DNA from: Knoellia sp031844405
Lineage (GTDB): Bacteria > Actinomycetota > Actinomycetes > Actinomycetales > Dermatophilaceae
Reading direction: 5' to 3'
Length of the DNA stretch: 64,000 nucleotides
Assembly (NCBI GenBank): GCA_031844405.1
Contig: JAUZVC010000002.1
Location: 310,001-374,000, forward strand
Below, piece by piece: positions 9,277 through 17,148 of the stretch. A model generated the notes under the pieces. The model saw only the letters and a program-made list of their open reading frames with translations, was not told where the DNA came from and made no database searches. Every line of letters begins with the position of its first letter. Position 1 is the first letter of the stretch. Made by a program: the position numbers and the translations under genes.

Positions 9277-10994
9277 TGAACCCCTCCACCGCGCTCGCTC
9301 GCGTCCTGATCGACGAGCTCGTCCGCGGTGGGGTGCGTGACGTCGTCCTCGCGCCCGGCTCGCGCTCCGCGCCCTTGGCGTATGCCGTCCAGCAGGCCGA
9401 GCGCGACGGTCGCCTCCGCCTGCACGTCCGGGTCGACGAGCGGACAGCCGGGTTCCTCGCGCTCGGGCTCGCGAAGGGTTCTGGCGCACCGGTCCCCGTC
9501 ATCACCACGTCGGGGACCGCGGTCGCGAACCTGCATCCCGCGGTGCTCGAGGCCCACCACACCGGCGTGCCCCTCGTCGTGCTCTCCGCCGACCGGCCGG
9601 CCGAGCTGCGGGGGACCGGCGCCAACCAGACGACCGTCCAGCCGGGGATGTTCGGCTCGGCCGTGCGGTGGTCCGCGGACCTGCCGGCGCCCGAGTCGGT
9701 GGAGTCCGTCGGCGCCTTCCACCGCACCTCCGTATGCCGTGCCCTCGCCGCCGCCATGGGCGCTCCGGGCACAGGGGTTCCGGCGTCGCACCGGGGCCCC
9801 GTTCACGTCAACGTCTCCTTCCGCGACCCCCTCACCCCCGGCGCCGACGGCAACCAGCTGGGGCTCCACCAGGGGCGGGCAGACGGTCGGCCGTGGGTCG
9901 AGGTGCCGCGTGACGCGTGGGTCGCCGGCTCGCACGGAGGCCGTGAGGTCCCCCGCACGCTCGTTGTGCTGGGAGACCTCTCGCCGTCGCCCGCGACGTC
10001 GCGCCAAGTCGTGGCCTGGGCGGCCGCGCAGGGCTACCCGGTCGTCGCCGAGCCGTTCGGCGACCATGGCCGCGACGACGTCGTGCCTCACGGTCCCCTG
10101 CTGCTCACCGATGCCGACTGGCTCGCCGCGCACCTGCCCGAGCGGGTGTTCGTCGTCGGACGCATCACCCTGTCGCGCGCGGTGGCTGCGCTGCTCCGCC
10201 ACCCGGACGTGCGGGTCGAGGTGTTCAGCGCCCAGCCCCAGTGGTCCGACCCCGGGCACGTCGCCCACGATGTCCACCCGCTGGCGCGCCTCGCAGGCGC
10301 CGGCGCCTCAGAACCCGGGACGGAGTGGTCGAGGCCCTGGGCGGACGCAGGAAGGGCTGTGGCGCAGGCCGTCTCGGCGTCACCGGCCGAGTGGGGCACC
10401 GGGCTCGCCGTCGGGTCGCTCGTCGGCGAGGCCCTGCCCGAGGGGGCCCGGCTCTTCGTCGGGTCCTCGAACCCGGTGCGCGACCTCGACCTCGGCATGG
10501 CCCCACGCAGCGCTCCACTGACCGTGCTCGCCAACCGCGGGCTCGCCGGCATCGACGGGTGCCTCTCGACGGCGGTCGGGCTCGCGCTCACCACCGAGGC
10601 CCCGAGCTATGCGTGGGTCGGCGACCTCACCTTCCTCCACGACAGCAACGCGCTCGTCATCGGACCCGACGAGCCCCGCCCGGACCTCACGATCCTCGTC
10701 ACCAACGACGGTGGCGGCGGGATCTTCCGCACCCTCGAGCACGGGGCGCCCGAGCGGGCCGACGACTTCGGCCGCATCTTCGGCACGCCGACGGGGACGG
10801 ACTTCGAGGCACTGTGCCGGGCACACGGCATACGTCATGTCCTTGCGCCCGCACGCGAGGATGCGGCCGAGGCGCTGTCCGCGACACCCGACGGCATCAC
10901 CGTCGTCGAGGTGCCGGTCGACCCGGAGTCGCACCGCGCCGCGCACGAGCGGCTGCGGCAGGTCGCGCACGAGGCCCTGGCGATTTCGGGCTGA
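9276..10994 (+). CDS. menD: MenD, SEPHCHC synthase of menaquinone biosynthesis
   Basis: A 572-residue thiamine-diphosphate enzyme that adds 2-oxoglutarate-derived succinic semialdehyde to isochorismate. N-terminal signatures are APGSRSAPLAYAV, the cofactor Glu in RVDERTAGFLALGLAKG and TTSGTAVANLHPAVLEA. The C-terminal diphosphate/Mg region is WVGDLTFLHDSNALV followed by NDGGGGIFRTLE. Length and motif order match MenD throughout, with no disruption. ATG 9276 overlaps the preceding stop. It is followed by a geranylgeranyl-reductase-family gene, and menF and menG lie within 4 kb, so this is a menaquinone region. Confidence 0.96.
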   Translation: MNPSTALARVLIDELVRGGVRDVVLAPGSRSAPLAYAVQQAERDGRLRLHVRVDERTAGFLALGLAKGSGAPVPVITTSGTAVANLHPAVLEAHHTGVPLVVLSADRPAELRGTGANQTTVQPGMFGSAVRWSADLPAPESVESVGAFHRTSVCRALAAAMGAPGTGVPASHRGPVHVNVSFRDPLTPGADGNQLGLHQGRADGRPWVEVPRDAWVAGSHGGREVPRTLVVLGDLSPSPATSRQVVAWAAAQGYPVVAEPFGDHGRDDVVPHGPLLLTDADWLAAHLPERVFVVGRITLSRAVAALLRHPDVRVEVFSAQPQWSDPGHVAHDVHPLARLAGAGASEPGTEWSRPWADAGRAVAQAVSASPAEWGTGLAVGSLVGEALPEGARLFVGSSNPVRDLDLGMAPRSAPLTVLANRGLAGIDGCLSTAVGLALTTEAPSYAWVGDLTFLHDSNALVIGPDEPRPDLTILVTNDGGGGIFRTLEHGAPERADDFGRIFGTPTGTDFEALCRAHGIRHVLAPAREDAAEALSATPDGITVVEVPVDPESHRAAHERLRQVAHEALAISG

Positions 10995-11007
10995 GCCGAC
11001 GGCTTGC

Positions 11008-11013
11008 GAGAAT
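11008..11013 (+). promoter_or_regulatory. GAGAAT -10 element, leaderless start of the reductase
   Basis: GAGAAT ends 6 nt before the GTG at 11020. There is no ribosome-binding site between them, which fits a leaderless transcript starting at or next to the start codon. Confidence 0.45.
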
Positions 11014-11019
11014 GAGCGC

Positions 11020-12252
11020 GTGACCACCACCCCGCAGCGCACGGACGTCCTCGTCGTCGGAGCCGGTCCGGCCGGCTCGGCGGCAGCGGCCTGGGCGGCC
11101 CGCGCCGGGCGCGACGTCGTCCTCGCCGACGCGGCCGTCTTCCCTCGTGACAAGACCTGCGGCGACGGGCTGACGCCGCGCGCCATCGGTGAGCTCGAGC
11201 GGCTCGGTCTGCGCGACTGGGTCCGTGGGCACACGGTCAACAAGGGCCTGCGCGCCCACGGCTTCGGCCAGACGCTGCTGCTCGAGTGGCCGGGTGGAAC
11301 GCTGCCCGACTACGGCTCGGCGGTCGCGCGCACCGAGCTCGACGACCACCTGCGGACGACGGCTCTCAAGTCCGGGGCGCTCGGCGTCGAGGGGGCCAAG
11401 GCCGTCGACGCCCGCGTCGAGGGTGGGCGCGTGCGGGGCGTGACCTTCCGGCGCGACGGCGAGACCTTCGAGATCGAGTGCGAGCGGCTCATCGTCGCCG
11501 ACGGCGTTCGCTCGACGCTCGGCAAGGTGCTCGGCCGCGAGTGGCACAAGGACACCGTCTATGCCGTGGCCGGCCGGTGCTACGTCGACTCGGGCATGTC
11601 CGACGACCCATGGATCAGCAGCCACCTCGAGCTGCGCGGCGAGGACGGGGAGATCCTCTCCGGCTACGGCTGGATCTTCCCGCTCGGCGGCGGCCAGGTG
11701 AACGTCGGCGCCGGCACCCTCGCGACGACGAAGCGCCCGGCCGAGGTCGCCATCAAGCCACTCATGGCGCACTACGTCGAGGAGCGCCGGGCCGACTTCC
11801 AGCTCAGCGGCGAGGCCCGGATGCCCACGAGCGCGCTCCTGCCGATGGGCGGCGCGGTGAGCAACATCGCCGGGCCCAACTGGGCGCTCGTCGGCGACGC
11901 CGCGGCCTGCGTCAACCCGCTCAACGGTGAGGGCATCGACTACGGCCTCGAGGGTGGGCGGCTCGTCGTCGACCTGCTCGACACCGACCTGTCGGTGACG
12001 TGGCCCGCGACTCTGCGGGAGCACTACGGCGAGGCGTTCTCCATCGCCCGCCGCCTGGCCGGTGTCGTCACCGTGCCGCGGGTGCTGCCCGCGCTCGGTC
12101 CGGCCGGCATGCGCTCGGACTGGCTCATGACGCTCGCGCTGCGCTGGATGGGCAACCTCGTCACCGACGAGGACCGCGACCGCGCCGCCCGGGTGTGGCG
12201 CTGGGCCGGCCGCCGCTCCGTCGCGCTGGACTCGCGTCCTCCTTTCACCTGA
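11020..12252 (+). CDS. Geranylgeranyl reductase family flavoprotein (MenJ-like)
   Basis: A 410-residue FAD enzyme. It has the Rossmann motif VVGAGPAGSAAAAWAARAG, the family signature RDKTCGDGLTPRA around residue 45, a second FAD motif VGDAAACVNPLNGEGIDYG near 290 and a C-terminal helical region. Members saturate double bonds of prenyl chains. In mycobacteria the related MenJ reduces one isoprene unit of menaquinone. Position right after menD and near menF/menG supports menaquinone side-chain reduction here. A second paralog lies at 15439. The GTG start follows a leaderless-type -10. Confidence 0.85.
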   Translation: MTTTPQRTDVLVVGAGPAGSAAAAWAARAGRDVVLADAAVFPRDKTCGDGLTPRAIGELERLGLRDWVRGHTVNKGLRAHGFGQTLLLEWPGGTLPDYGSAVARTELDDHLRTTALKSGALGVEGAKAVDARVEGGRVRGVTFRRDGETFEIECERLIVADGVRSTLGKVLGREWHKDTVYAVAGRCYVDSGMSDDPWISSHLELRGEDGEILSGYGWIFPLGGGQVNVGAGTLATTKRPAEVAIKPLMAHYVEERRADFQLSGEARMPTSALLPMGGAVSNIAGPNWALVGDAAACVNPLNGEGIDYGLEGGRLVVDLLDTDLSVTWPATLREHYGEAFSIARRLAGVVTVPRVLPALGPAGMRSDWLMTLALRWMGNLVTDEDRDRAARVWRWAGRRSVALDSRPPFT

Positions 12253-12256
12253 GCCA

Positions 12257-12403
12257 GTCCTGACCGCCCGGGTGAGCACCCTTGGCCGGGCATGGCGCGC
12301 GGCAGGCAGGCGGTGCGGGTGACCTCTCCGTGCTGGGGCTGCGCATGGTGGAGGGCGGTTGCCGCGCAGGGTGCCCGGGGCGCCCGAGGGCGCCCGGTCA
12401 GGA
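12257..12403. repeat. Distant 10-bp inverted pair in a convergent gap
   Basis: GTCCTGACCG (12257-12266) and its exact complement CGGTCAGGAC (12394-12403) bracket the convergent gap between the reductase and the SanA-like gene. Within the gap, two GGGCGCCC-type palindromes occur near 12378-12393. The region (145 bp) holds no gene and probably ends transcription from both sides. Confidence 0.35.
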
Positions 12404-13069
12404 CGCCCGGGCGAGGGCGTCGCGGACGCCCGGTTCGGGGTCGCCGAGCACCGGGTCGCGACGGCTGACGACGTCGGCCACGGCTTTGATGTTCGCGACC
12501 TTCTCGCGGACCCACCCGATCCGCCAGTCGCGCGGGAAGCGGTCGCGCACCGTGGTGTCGCCGACGCCGTCGGCCGTCATGCCGGCCGCACGGCACAGCG
12601 CCACCGCCCGTCCGACGTGGTACTCCTGCGACACGACGGTCACCTCGTCGACACCGAAGATGCGGTGGGCGCGTTGGCAGGAGTCATAGGTGTCGCGCCC
12701 GGCGAAGTCGAGGACCACCGACTCCGTCGGCACACCTGCCGCGACGAGGTAGTCGCGCATCGCCGTCGGCTCGTCGTAGGCGTGGGTGCGGTTGTCACCC
12801 GAGACGAGAAGGACGCGCACCTTGCCGGCCCTGAAGAGCTCCGCACCCGCGTCGAGCCGGGCCTTGAGGTACGGCGACGGCGTCCCGTCGGGGTCGATCC
12901 CGGCGCCGAGGACGAGGCCCACCGGCGTCGTCGGCGCCTCGGCCACGGAGTGCACGCGCCCGGCCGACGCCACCGACACCCACAGCCACGGACCCAGCAC
13001 GCCGACGGCTCCCAGCGCGACGAGCCCGGTCAGCACCCGGACCCAGCGCCGCCCCCACAGTCTCATCAC
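12398..13069 (-). CDS. SanA/YdcF-like DUF218 membrane protein
   Basis: A 223-residue protein with one N-terminal membrane helix (about 12-34) and an extracytoplasmic DUF218 domain: VGLVLGAGIDPDGTPSPYLKAR is split here by GAG at the active-site-like start, then VLLVSGDNRTHAYDE, DFAGRDTYDSCQRA and VSQEYHVGRAVALC. The closest named relative is SanA of enterobacteria, linked to envelope permeability and vancomycin exclusion at high temperature; the catalytic role is unknown. It is convergent with the reductase at 11020 and lies downstream of menF on the same strand, separated from it by a palindromic element. Confidence 0.85.
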   Translation of the reverse strand: MMRLWGRRWVRVLTGLVALGAVGVLGPWLWVSVASAGRVHSVAEAPTTPVGLVLGAGIDPDGTPSPYLKARLDAGAELFRAGKVRVLLVSGDNRTHAYDEPTAMRDYLVAAGVPTESVVLDFAGRDTYDSCQRAHRIFGVDEVTVVSQEYHVGRAVALCRAAGMTADGVGDTTVRDRFPRDWRIGWVREKVANIKAVADVVSRRDPVLGDPEPGVRDALARAS

Positions 13070-13096
13070 GCGTCCCAGTCTGCTGGGCCCGATCCC

Positions 13097-13152
13097 GAGT
13101 GTCGGACATTCGGGTCATCACACGCCGGGAAGGCCCCGGATCCCCGACACTC
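13097..13152. repeat. Palindromic element, family 3 copy 1
   Basis: Arms GAGTGTCGG (13097-13105) and CCGACACTC (13144-13152) are perfect complements, and the pairing continues imperfectly inward (CATTCGGG against GGATCCGGGG read in reverse). The right side, positions 13132-13152 (GGCCCCGGATC then CCCGACACTC), is identical over 21 bp to positions 15303-15323. It lies 3' of menF, in the 108-bp gap before the SanA-like gene, and probably works as a terminator. Confidence 0.75.
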
Positions 13153-13177
13153 AGAGGCGCCGAGACGGTGCCCAGGC

Positions 13178-14488
13178 TCAGGCGGAGGACGAACGGGTGG
13201 CGGTGAGGGCGTCGCGCATGGGGATGAGCTTGGCGTCGGACTCGGCCACCTCGTCCTCCGGCACCGAACCGGCGACGATGCCACAGCCGGCATACAGCGA
13301 CATCCGCTGCGGGTCGTCGGGGTTGACGGCCCCGGAGCGCAGCGCGATGCCCCACTCGCCGTCGCCGCTCGCGTCCATCCAGCCCACCGGCCCGGCGTAG
13401 CGACCGCGGTCCATGTGCTCGAGCTCGGAGATGAGGGCGTCGGCCACCGTGGTCGGGGTGCCGCAGACCGCGGCGCTCGGGTGCAGCGACGCCGCCAGTG
13501 ACAGCGACGACGTCGAGTCGGTGAGCACGCCGGCGACGTCGGTCGCGAGGTGCATGACGTTGGAGAGGTGCAGCACGAAGGGCGCCTCGGGCACGTTCAT
13601 CGAGGAGCAGTGCGGAGCAAGGGCGTCGGCGACCGAGCGCACGGCGTACTCGTGCTCCTCGAGGTCCTTCGACGACCGCGCCAGCGACGCCGCGAGCGCG
13701 AGGTCGTGCTCGTCGTCGCCGGTGCGCCGGATGGTGCCGGCCAGGACCCGCGACGTGACGAGCCCCTTCTCGCGGCGGACGAGCATCTCGGGCGTCGCGC
13801 CGACGAGCCCGTCGACGGCGAAGACCCAGGTCGACTCGTAGCTCTCGGCGAGCCGCGACAGCAGCCACCGCACGTCGATCGGCGCAGCGGTGTGGACGTC
13901 GAGGTCGCGCGCGAGGACGACCTTGTCGAGGTCGCCGCGCTGGATGCGGGCCACGGCCTCGGCCACGGCGCCGGCCCACTCGGTCGGCGAGAGCGACCCG
14001 TCGGCGAAGGCGACCTCGCCCGGGGCCTGGACGTCGTCGGCGACGACGGGCTCGACGCTCGGCGGGAGGGCGTCGGTCGTGGTGGTCGTCGTCACCCACC
14101 ACCGGTCGCCCCGGCGCCCGATGACGACCGACGGCACGACGAGCGTGGCGCCGACGGGTGAGTCGGCGGCATACGAGACGGCGCCGAAGGCGACCGGTCC
14201 GGTGCCCGGCAGGTCGACCTCGTCCCGGACCACGGCGGAGGCCGACACCGACTGCCACCACGTCTCGAGCGCCGCGAAGCGCGAGTCGCCGTGGGCCGTG
14301 ACGGAGGCGGCGCGACCCCAGCCGACGAGGCCCTCACCGCGGCGCACCCACGAGGTCGTGTCGCGCGCGTCGGTCGCCGGCAGCAGCGACAGCAGGGCGG
14401 CACCGTCGGCGCGGGAGAGGGGGACCGTTCGGGTGACCAGCGGCGCGAGGGGCGCGGTGCCGGGGTCGGGCGTGGGCAGGGACGTCAT
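13178..14488 (-). CDS. menF: Isochorismate synthase MenF
   Basis: A 436-residue chorismate-utilising enzyme that isomerises chorismate to isochorismate at the head of menaquinone synthesis. Visible signatures are the LDKVVLARDLDV segment, ATPEMLVRREKGLVTSRVLAGT, the ASLARSSKDLEEHEYAV metal/acid motif, PSAAVCGTP and the terminal GWMDASGDGEWGIALRSG with YAGCGIVAGS. The ATG at 14488 is followed upstream by an AGCGTA, that is TACGCT on the coding strand, at 14497-14502, 8 nt away, suggesting a leaderless transcript. The gene is divergent from menG, so both menaquinone genes share one 73-bp control region. Confidence 0.93.
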   Translation of the reverse strand: MTSLPTPDPGTAPLAPLVTRTVPLSRADGAALLSLLPATDARDTTSWVRRGEGLVGWGRAASVTAHGDSRFAALETWWQSVSASAVVRDEVDLPGTGPVAFGAVSYAADSPVGATLVVPSVVIGRRGDRWWVTTTTTTDALPPSVEPVVADDVQAPGEVAFADGSLSPTEWAGAVAEAVARIQRGDLDKVVLARDLDVHTAAPIDVRWLLSRLAESYESTWVFAVDGLVGATPEMLVRREKGLVTSRVLAGTIRRTGDDEHDLALAASLARSSKDLEEHEYAVRSVADALAPHCSSMNVPEAPFVLHLSNVMHLATDVAGVLTDSTSSLSLAASLHPSAAVCGTPTTVADALISELEHMDRGRYAGPVGWMDASGDGEWGIALRSGAVNPDDPQRMSLYAGCGIVAGSVPEDEVAESDAKLIPMRDALTATRSSSA

Positions 14489-14496
14489 CACCGGGA

Positions 14497-14502
14497 AGCG
14501 TA
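14497..14502 (-). promoter_or_regulatory. TACGCT -10 element for menF
   Basis: Read on the minus strand, TACGCT stands 8 nt before the menF ATG with no ribosome-binding site between, a leaderless arrangement. It faces the menG promoter about 50 bp away. Confidence 0.45.
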
Positions 14503-14549
14503 GTCCCGCGGCGGTCCCGGCCCCGCACCGAACCCGTGTGGCGCGGTGA

Positions 14550-14555
14550 GAGGAT
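14550..14555 (+). promoter_or_regulatory. GAGGAT -10 element for menG
   Basis: GAGGAT is 6 nt before the menG ATG (14562). No ribosome-binding site is present in the gap, so the transcript is probably leaderless. Confidence 0.45.
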
Positions 14556-14561
14556 GACGCC

Positions 14562-15257
14562 ATGAGCCGTGCCTCCCTCGACAAGCAGCCGCGCGACGTC
14601 GCCGCGATGTTCGACGACGTCGCCGAGCGCTACGACGTCACCAACGACGTCCTGTCCCTCGGCCAGGACCGCCTCTGGCGTCGCGCCGTCGTCAGGGCCG
14701 TCGACGCCAAGGCGGGAGAGCGGGTGCTCGACATCGCCGCGGGCACGGGCACGTCGAGCGAGCCCTTCGCCGACCACGGGGTGCACGTCGTGCCCGCCGA
14801 CTTCTCGCTCGGCATGCTGCGCGTGGGCAAGAAGCGCCGCGACGACCTCGGCTTCACGGCCGCCGATGCGATGCGTCTGCCCTTCGCCGACGCCTCCTTC
14901 GACGCGGTGACGATGTCGTTCGGCCTGCGGAACGTCGCCGACGTCGACGCCGCGCTGCGCGAGTTCGCCCGCGTCACCAAGCCGGGTGGGCGCCTCGTCG
15001 TGTGCGAGTTCAGCCAGCCGGTCAACGGCGCCTTCCGCAAGGTCTACAGCGAGTACCTCATGGAGGCGCTGCCCCGCGTCGCCCGCAGGGTGAGCTCGAA
15101 CCCCGAGTCCTACGTCTACCTCGCCGAGTCGATCCAGGCGTGGCCCGACCAGCGCGCGCTCGCGACCCGTGTCGCCGCCGCCGGCTGGGGCGAGGTCGAG
15201 TGGCGCAACCTCAGCGGCGGCATCGTCGCCCTCCACCGCGGGGTCAAGCGGGCCTGA
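14562..15257 (+). CDS. menG: Demethylmenaquinone methyltransferase MenG (UbiE family)
   Basis: A 231-residue SAM-dependent methyltransferase that methylates demethylmenaquinone in the last step of menaquinone synthesis. It has the UbiE N-terminal signature VAAMFDDVAERYDVTNDVLS, SAM motif I VLDIAAGTGTSS, the DAMRLPFADASFDAVTMSFG region (split at residue 20) with LRNV, and the late motif NLSGGIVALHRGVK. Length and motif order are standard. It lies between menF (divergent) and a second geranylgeranyl-reductase-family gene that leads into the nuo operon. Confidence 0.95.
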   Translation: MSRASLDKQPRDVAAMFDDVAERYDVTNDVLSLGQDRLWRRAVVRAVDAKAGERVLDIAAGTGTSSEPFADHGVHVVPADFSLGMLRVGKKRRDDLGFTAADAMRLPFADASFDAVTMSFGLRNVADVDAALREFARVTKPGGRLVVCEFSQPVNGAFRKVYSEYLMEALPRVARRVSSNPESYVYLAESIQAWPDQRALATRVAAAGWGEVEWRNLSGGIVALHRGVKRA

Positions 15258-15267
15258 CGCGCCCATC

Positions 15268-15323
15268 GGGTGTCGGCAAGGTGGGGTTCTGCCCGAGGGT
15301 TTGGCCCCGGATCCCCGACACTC
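15268..15323. repeat. Palindromic element, family 3 copy 2
   Basis: The left part GGTGTCGG (15269-15276) pairs with CCGACACTC at the right end (15315-15323). The right 21 bp (15303-15323) are identical to the copy at 13132-13152. It starts 11 bp after the menG stop and probably ends that transcript before the nuo promoter. Confidence 0.75.
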
Positions 15324-15391
15324 GCGGCCCCGACCGCCCCCGAGAAACGCTACTTAGGTCCGCCTTAGTGCACCGCCCGAAACGGGCTGCA

Positions 15392-15397
15392 TAGAGT
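15392..15397 (+). promoter_or_regulatory. Candidate -10 (TAGAGT) of the reductase-nuo operon
   Basis: TAGAGT fits an actinobacterial -10 and would place the transcript start near 15404, just before the Rex-type operator. TAGGGC at 15397-15402 is an alternative. No clear -35 is seen; two CTTAG direct repeats at 15353-15368 lie in the -35 to -50 area. Confidence 0.4.
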
Positions 15398-15407
15398 AGG
15401 GCGTTGT

Positions 15408-15425
15408 TCGTGAAGACTTTCACAA
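15408..15425 (+). promoter_or_regulatory. Rex (redox sensor) operator
   Basis: The 18 bases TCGTGAA-GACT-TTCACAA match 13 of 14 defined positions of the Rex box TTGTGAA-N4-TTCACAA; the single difference is the second base. Rex represses respiratory genes at low NADH/NAD, and the nuo operon is a known Rex target in Streptomyces. The site lies just downstream of the candidate -10 and 13 bp before the TTG start of the reductase that leads into nuoA, a position suited to repression. Confidence 0.75.
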
Positions 15426-15438
15426 GCAAGGTGTCCCG

Positions 15439-16716
15439 TTGACGTATCTCCCTGATGCCGCAGGCGTCGTCGTCATCGGAGCCGGTGTCGCCGGCTCCGC
15501 TGCTGCGGCACACCTGTCCGCGGCGGGCGTCGACGTCCTGCTCCTCGAGCGCAGCGCCGAGGGCGACGCGCGTCCGGGCGCCGCGGCCCTCACGCCGGCC
15601 GCCGTCCGCGAGCTCGAGGTCCTCGGCCTCCCCGAGTCGGACACCGCCGGCTGGCACCGCACGACCGGCGTCCGCTTCGTCGGCGGTGCGGGTGGCGGCA
15701 TGCGTCTCGCCCTCGCATGGCCCGACGCGCACGGTCGCGCGACCCACGGACTCACCGTCGCCCGTGCGGTCCTCGACGACACCCTCGCCGCGTATGCCGT
15801 CCGCTCCGGTGCGCGCCTGCGCCGCGCCACCGAGGTCACCGGGGTCACCCGTGACGCCGCCGGCCGCGTCACCGGCGTGACGACGGCCGACGGCGCGACC
15901 ATCGCCGCCGACGTCGTCGTCGACGCCTCCGGCGGCGCGCTCGCCACCGCCGCCCGCCGCTCCGAGGACACCGGCCCGGTCGCCGTCTCCGCCGACTTCG
16001 ACAGCCCGCGGCACGGTGACGACCACGTCGAGGCCTGGCTGCGCCTGGCCACCGGCGACGGCGCCGCGCTCCCCGGCCACGGCTGGATCATCGGCCGCGG
16101 CGACGGCCGCGTCACCGTCGGCGTGGGCGCCCTCGCCGACGACACGACCGCGACGACCGACGCCTGCGCCGGCGTTTTGCGCCGCTGGCTCGCCGCCCTT
16201 CCCGCGAACTGGGGGCTCACCGAGGACACGATGACCGGTCCCGTCGCCGGCTCGCGCCTGGCCGCCGGTCCTGGCGGGCGAAGCGAGCGACGTTGTGCGG
16301 ACGGCCTCCTCGCCGTCGGCGACTCCGCCGCCGTGGCCCACCCCGTCACGGGGGAGGGGGTCGCGGCCGCGCTCACCTCGGCCCGCCTCGCCGCCGTCGT
16401 CGTCGCGCGAGCCCTCGCGCACCCGGTGGGAGCCGCGCGCGAGGCCGAGCTCACGGCATACGACGACGTCCTCGACGGTGCCCTCGGACGACACCGGACG
16501 CTGGGACGCGCGGCCGCGCGGATCCTCGACCGTCCGCTCGTCACCAGGCTCGCGACGACCTACGCCCTCCCGAGGCAGCCCCTCATGAAGCTCGCCCTCG
16601 CCGCCCTGACCACCCCCACCCCGGCTGCAGTTGAGACCTGCGTCACGCCATCTACGATGGGGCGCGTGACCCGAGCCGCAGACCCTGGCACCGAAAGGGG
16701 AGTTGACCAGCGATGA
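15439..16716 (+). CDS. Second geranylgeranyl reductase family flavoprotein, first gene of the nuo operon
   Basis: A 425-residue FAD enzyme: Rossmann motif VVIGAGVAGSAAAAHLSAAG, then PGAAALTPAAVRELEVLG in place of the usual CGDGLTPR signature, and the second FAD motif VGDSAAVAHPVTGEGVAAA. The absence of the conserved Cys-Gly pair seen in the paralog at 11020 suggests a different substrate or step. The start is a TTG at 15439 with AAGGTG about 7 nt upstream; no ATG or GTG fits. The stop overlaps the nuoA ATG (ATGA at 16713), so it is cotranscribed with complex I, as in related actinobacteria, and fits reduction of the menaquinone side chain. Confidence 0.8.
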   Translation: MTYLPDAAGVVVIGAGVAGSAAAAHLSAAGVDVLLLERSAEGDARPGAAALTPAAVRELEVLGLPESDTAGWHRTTGVRFVGGAGGGMRLALAWPDAHGRATHGLTVARAVLDDTLAAYAVRSGARLRRATEVTGVTRDAAGRVTGVTTADGATIAADVVVDASGGALATAARRSEDTGPVAVSADFDSPRHGDDHVEAWLRLATGDGAALPGHGWIIGRGDGRVTVGVGALADDTTATTDACAGVLRRWLAALPANWGLTEDTMTGPVAGSRLAAGPGGRSERRCADGLLAVGDSAAVAHPVTGEGVAAALTSARLAAVVVARALAHPVGAAREAELTAYDDVLDGALGRHRTLGRAAARILDRPLVTRLATTYALPRQPLMKLALAALTTPTPAAVETCVTPSTMGRVTRAADPGTERGVDQR

Positions 16717-17075
16717 GCAACCCCTACGTCCCGATCCTCTTCCTCCTGGCGCTCGGCTTCGGGTTCGCCGCGCTGTCGGTGGGGACCAGCCTCGTCGTCG
16801 GGCCGAAGCGCTACAACCGCGCGAAGTCCGAGCCCTACGAGTGCGGCATCCAGCCGTCGCCGCGCGCCGAGGGCGGCGGTCGCGTGCCGATCAAGTACTT
16901 CCTCACCGCGATGCTCTTCATCATCTTCGACATCGAGTCGGTGTTCCTCTACCCGTTCGCCGTCGCCTTCGACCAGCTCGGCCTCTTCGCCCTCGTCGAG
17001 ATGGTCCTCTTCATCCTCACGGTCTTCGTCGCCTACGCCTACGTGTGGAAGCGCGGCGGACTGGAGTGGGACTGA
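16713..17075 (+). CDS. nuoA: NADH-quinone oxidoreductase subunit A
   Basis: A 120-residue membrane subunit of NDH-1 with three helices. The hallmark loop KRYNRAKSEPYECGIQPS (about 33-50), with the conserved E-P-Y-E-C-G, is followed by KYFLTAMLFIIFDIESVFLYP. It helps form the quinone-site mouth with NuoH and NuoD. It overlaps the preceding reductase by 4 nt and is followed by a 73-nt gap, the longest in the operon, that contains one GTATGCC motif and the AAGGAG before nuoB. Confidence 0.96.
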   Translation: MSNPYVPILFLLALGFGFAALSVGTSLVVGPKRYNRAKSEPYECGIQPSPRAEGGGRVPIKYFLTAMLFIIFDIESVFLYPFAVAFDQLGLFALVEMVLFILTVFVAYAYVWKRGGLEWD

Positions 17076-17148
17076 TGTGTATGCCGTGTGCCCCCGACGC
17101 GCTCGCGCGCGCCACCGCTCTGCCTGACCCGATCGGAAGGAGTCTCTG

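Noticed and set aside
15353..15368. CTTAG repeats before the reductase-nuo operon as an IdeR/DtxR iron box
   Set aside because: The halves are direct, not inverted, and do not match TTAGGTTAGSCTAACCTAA.
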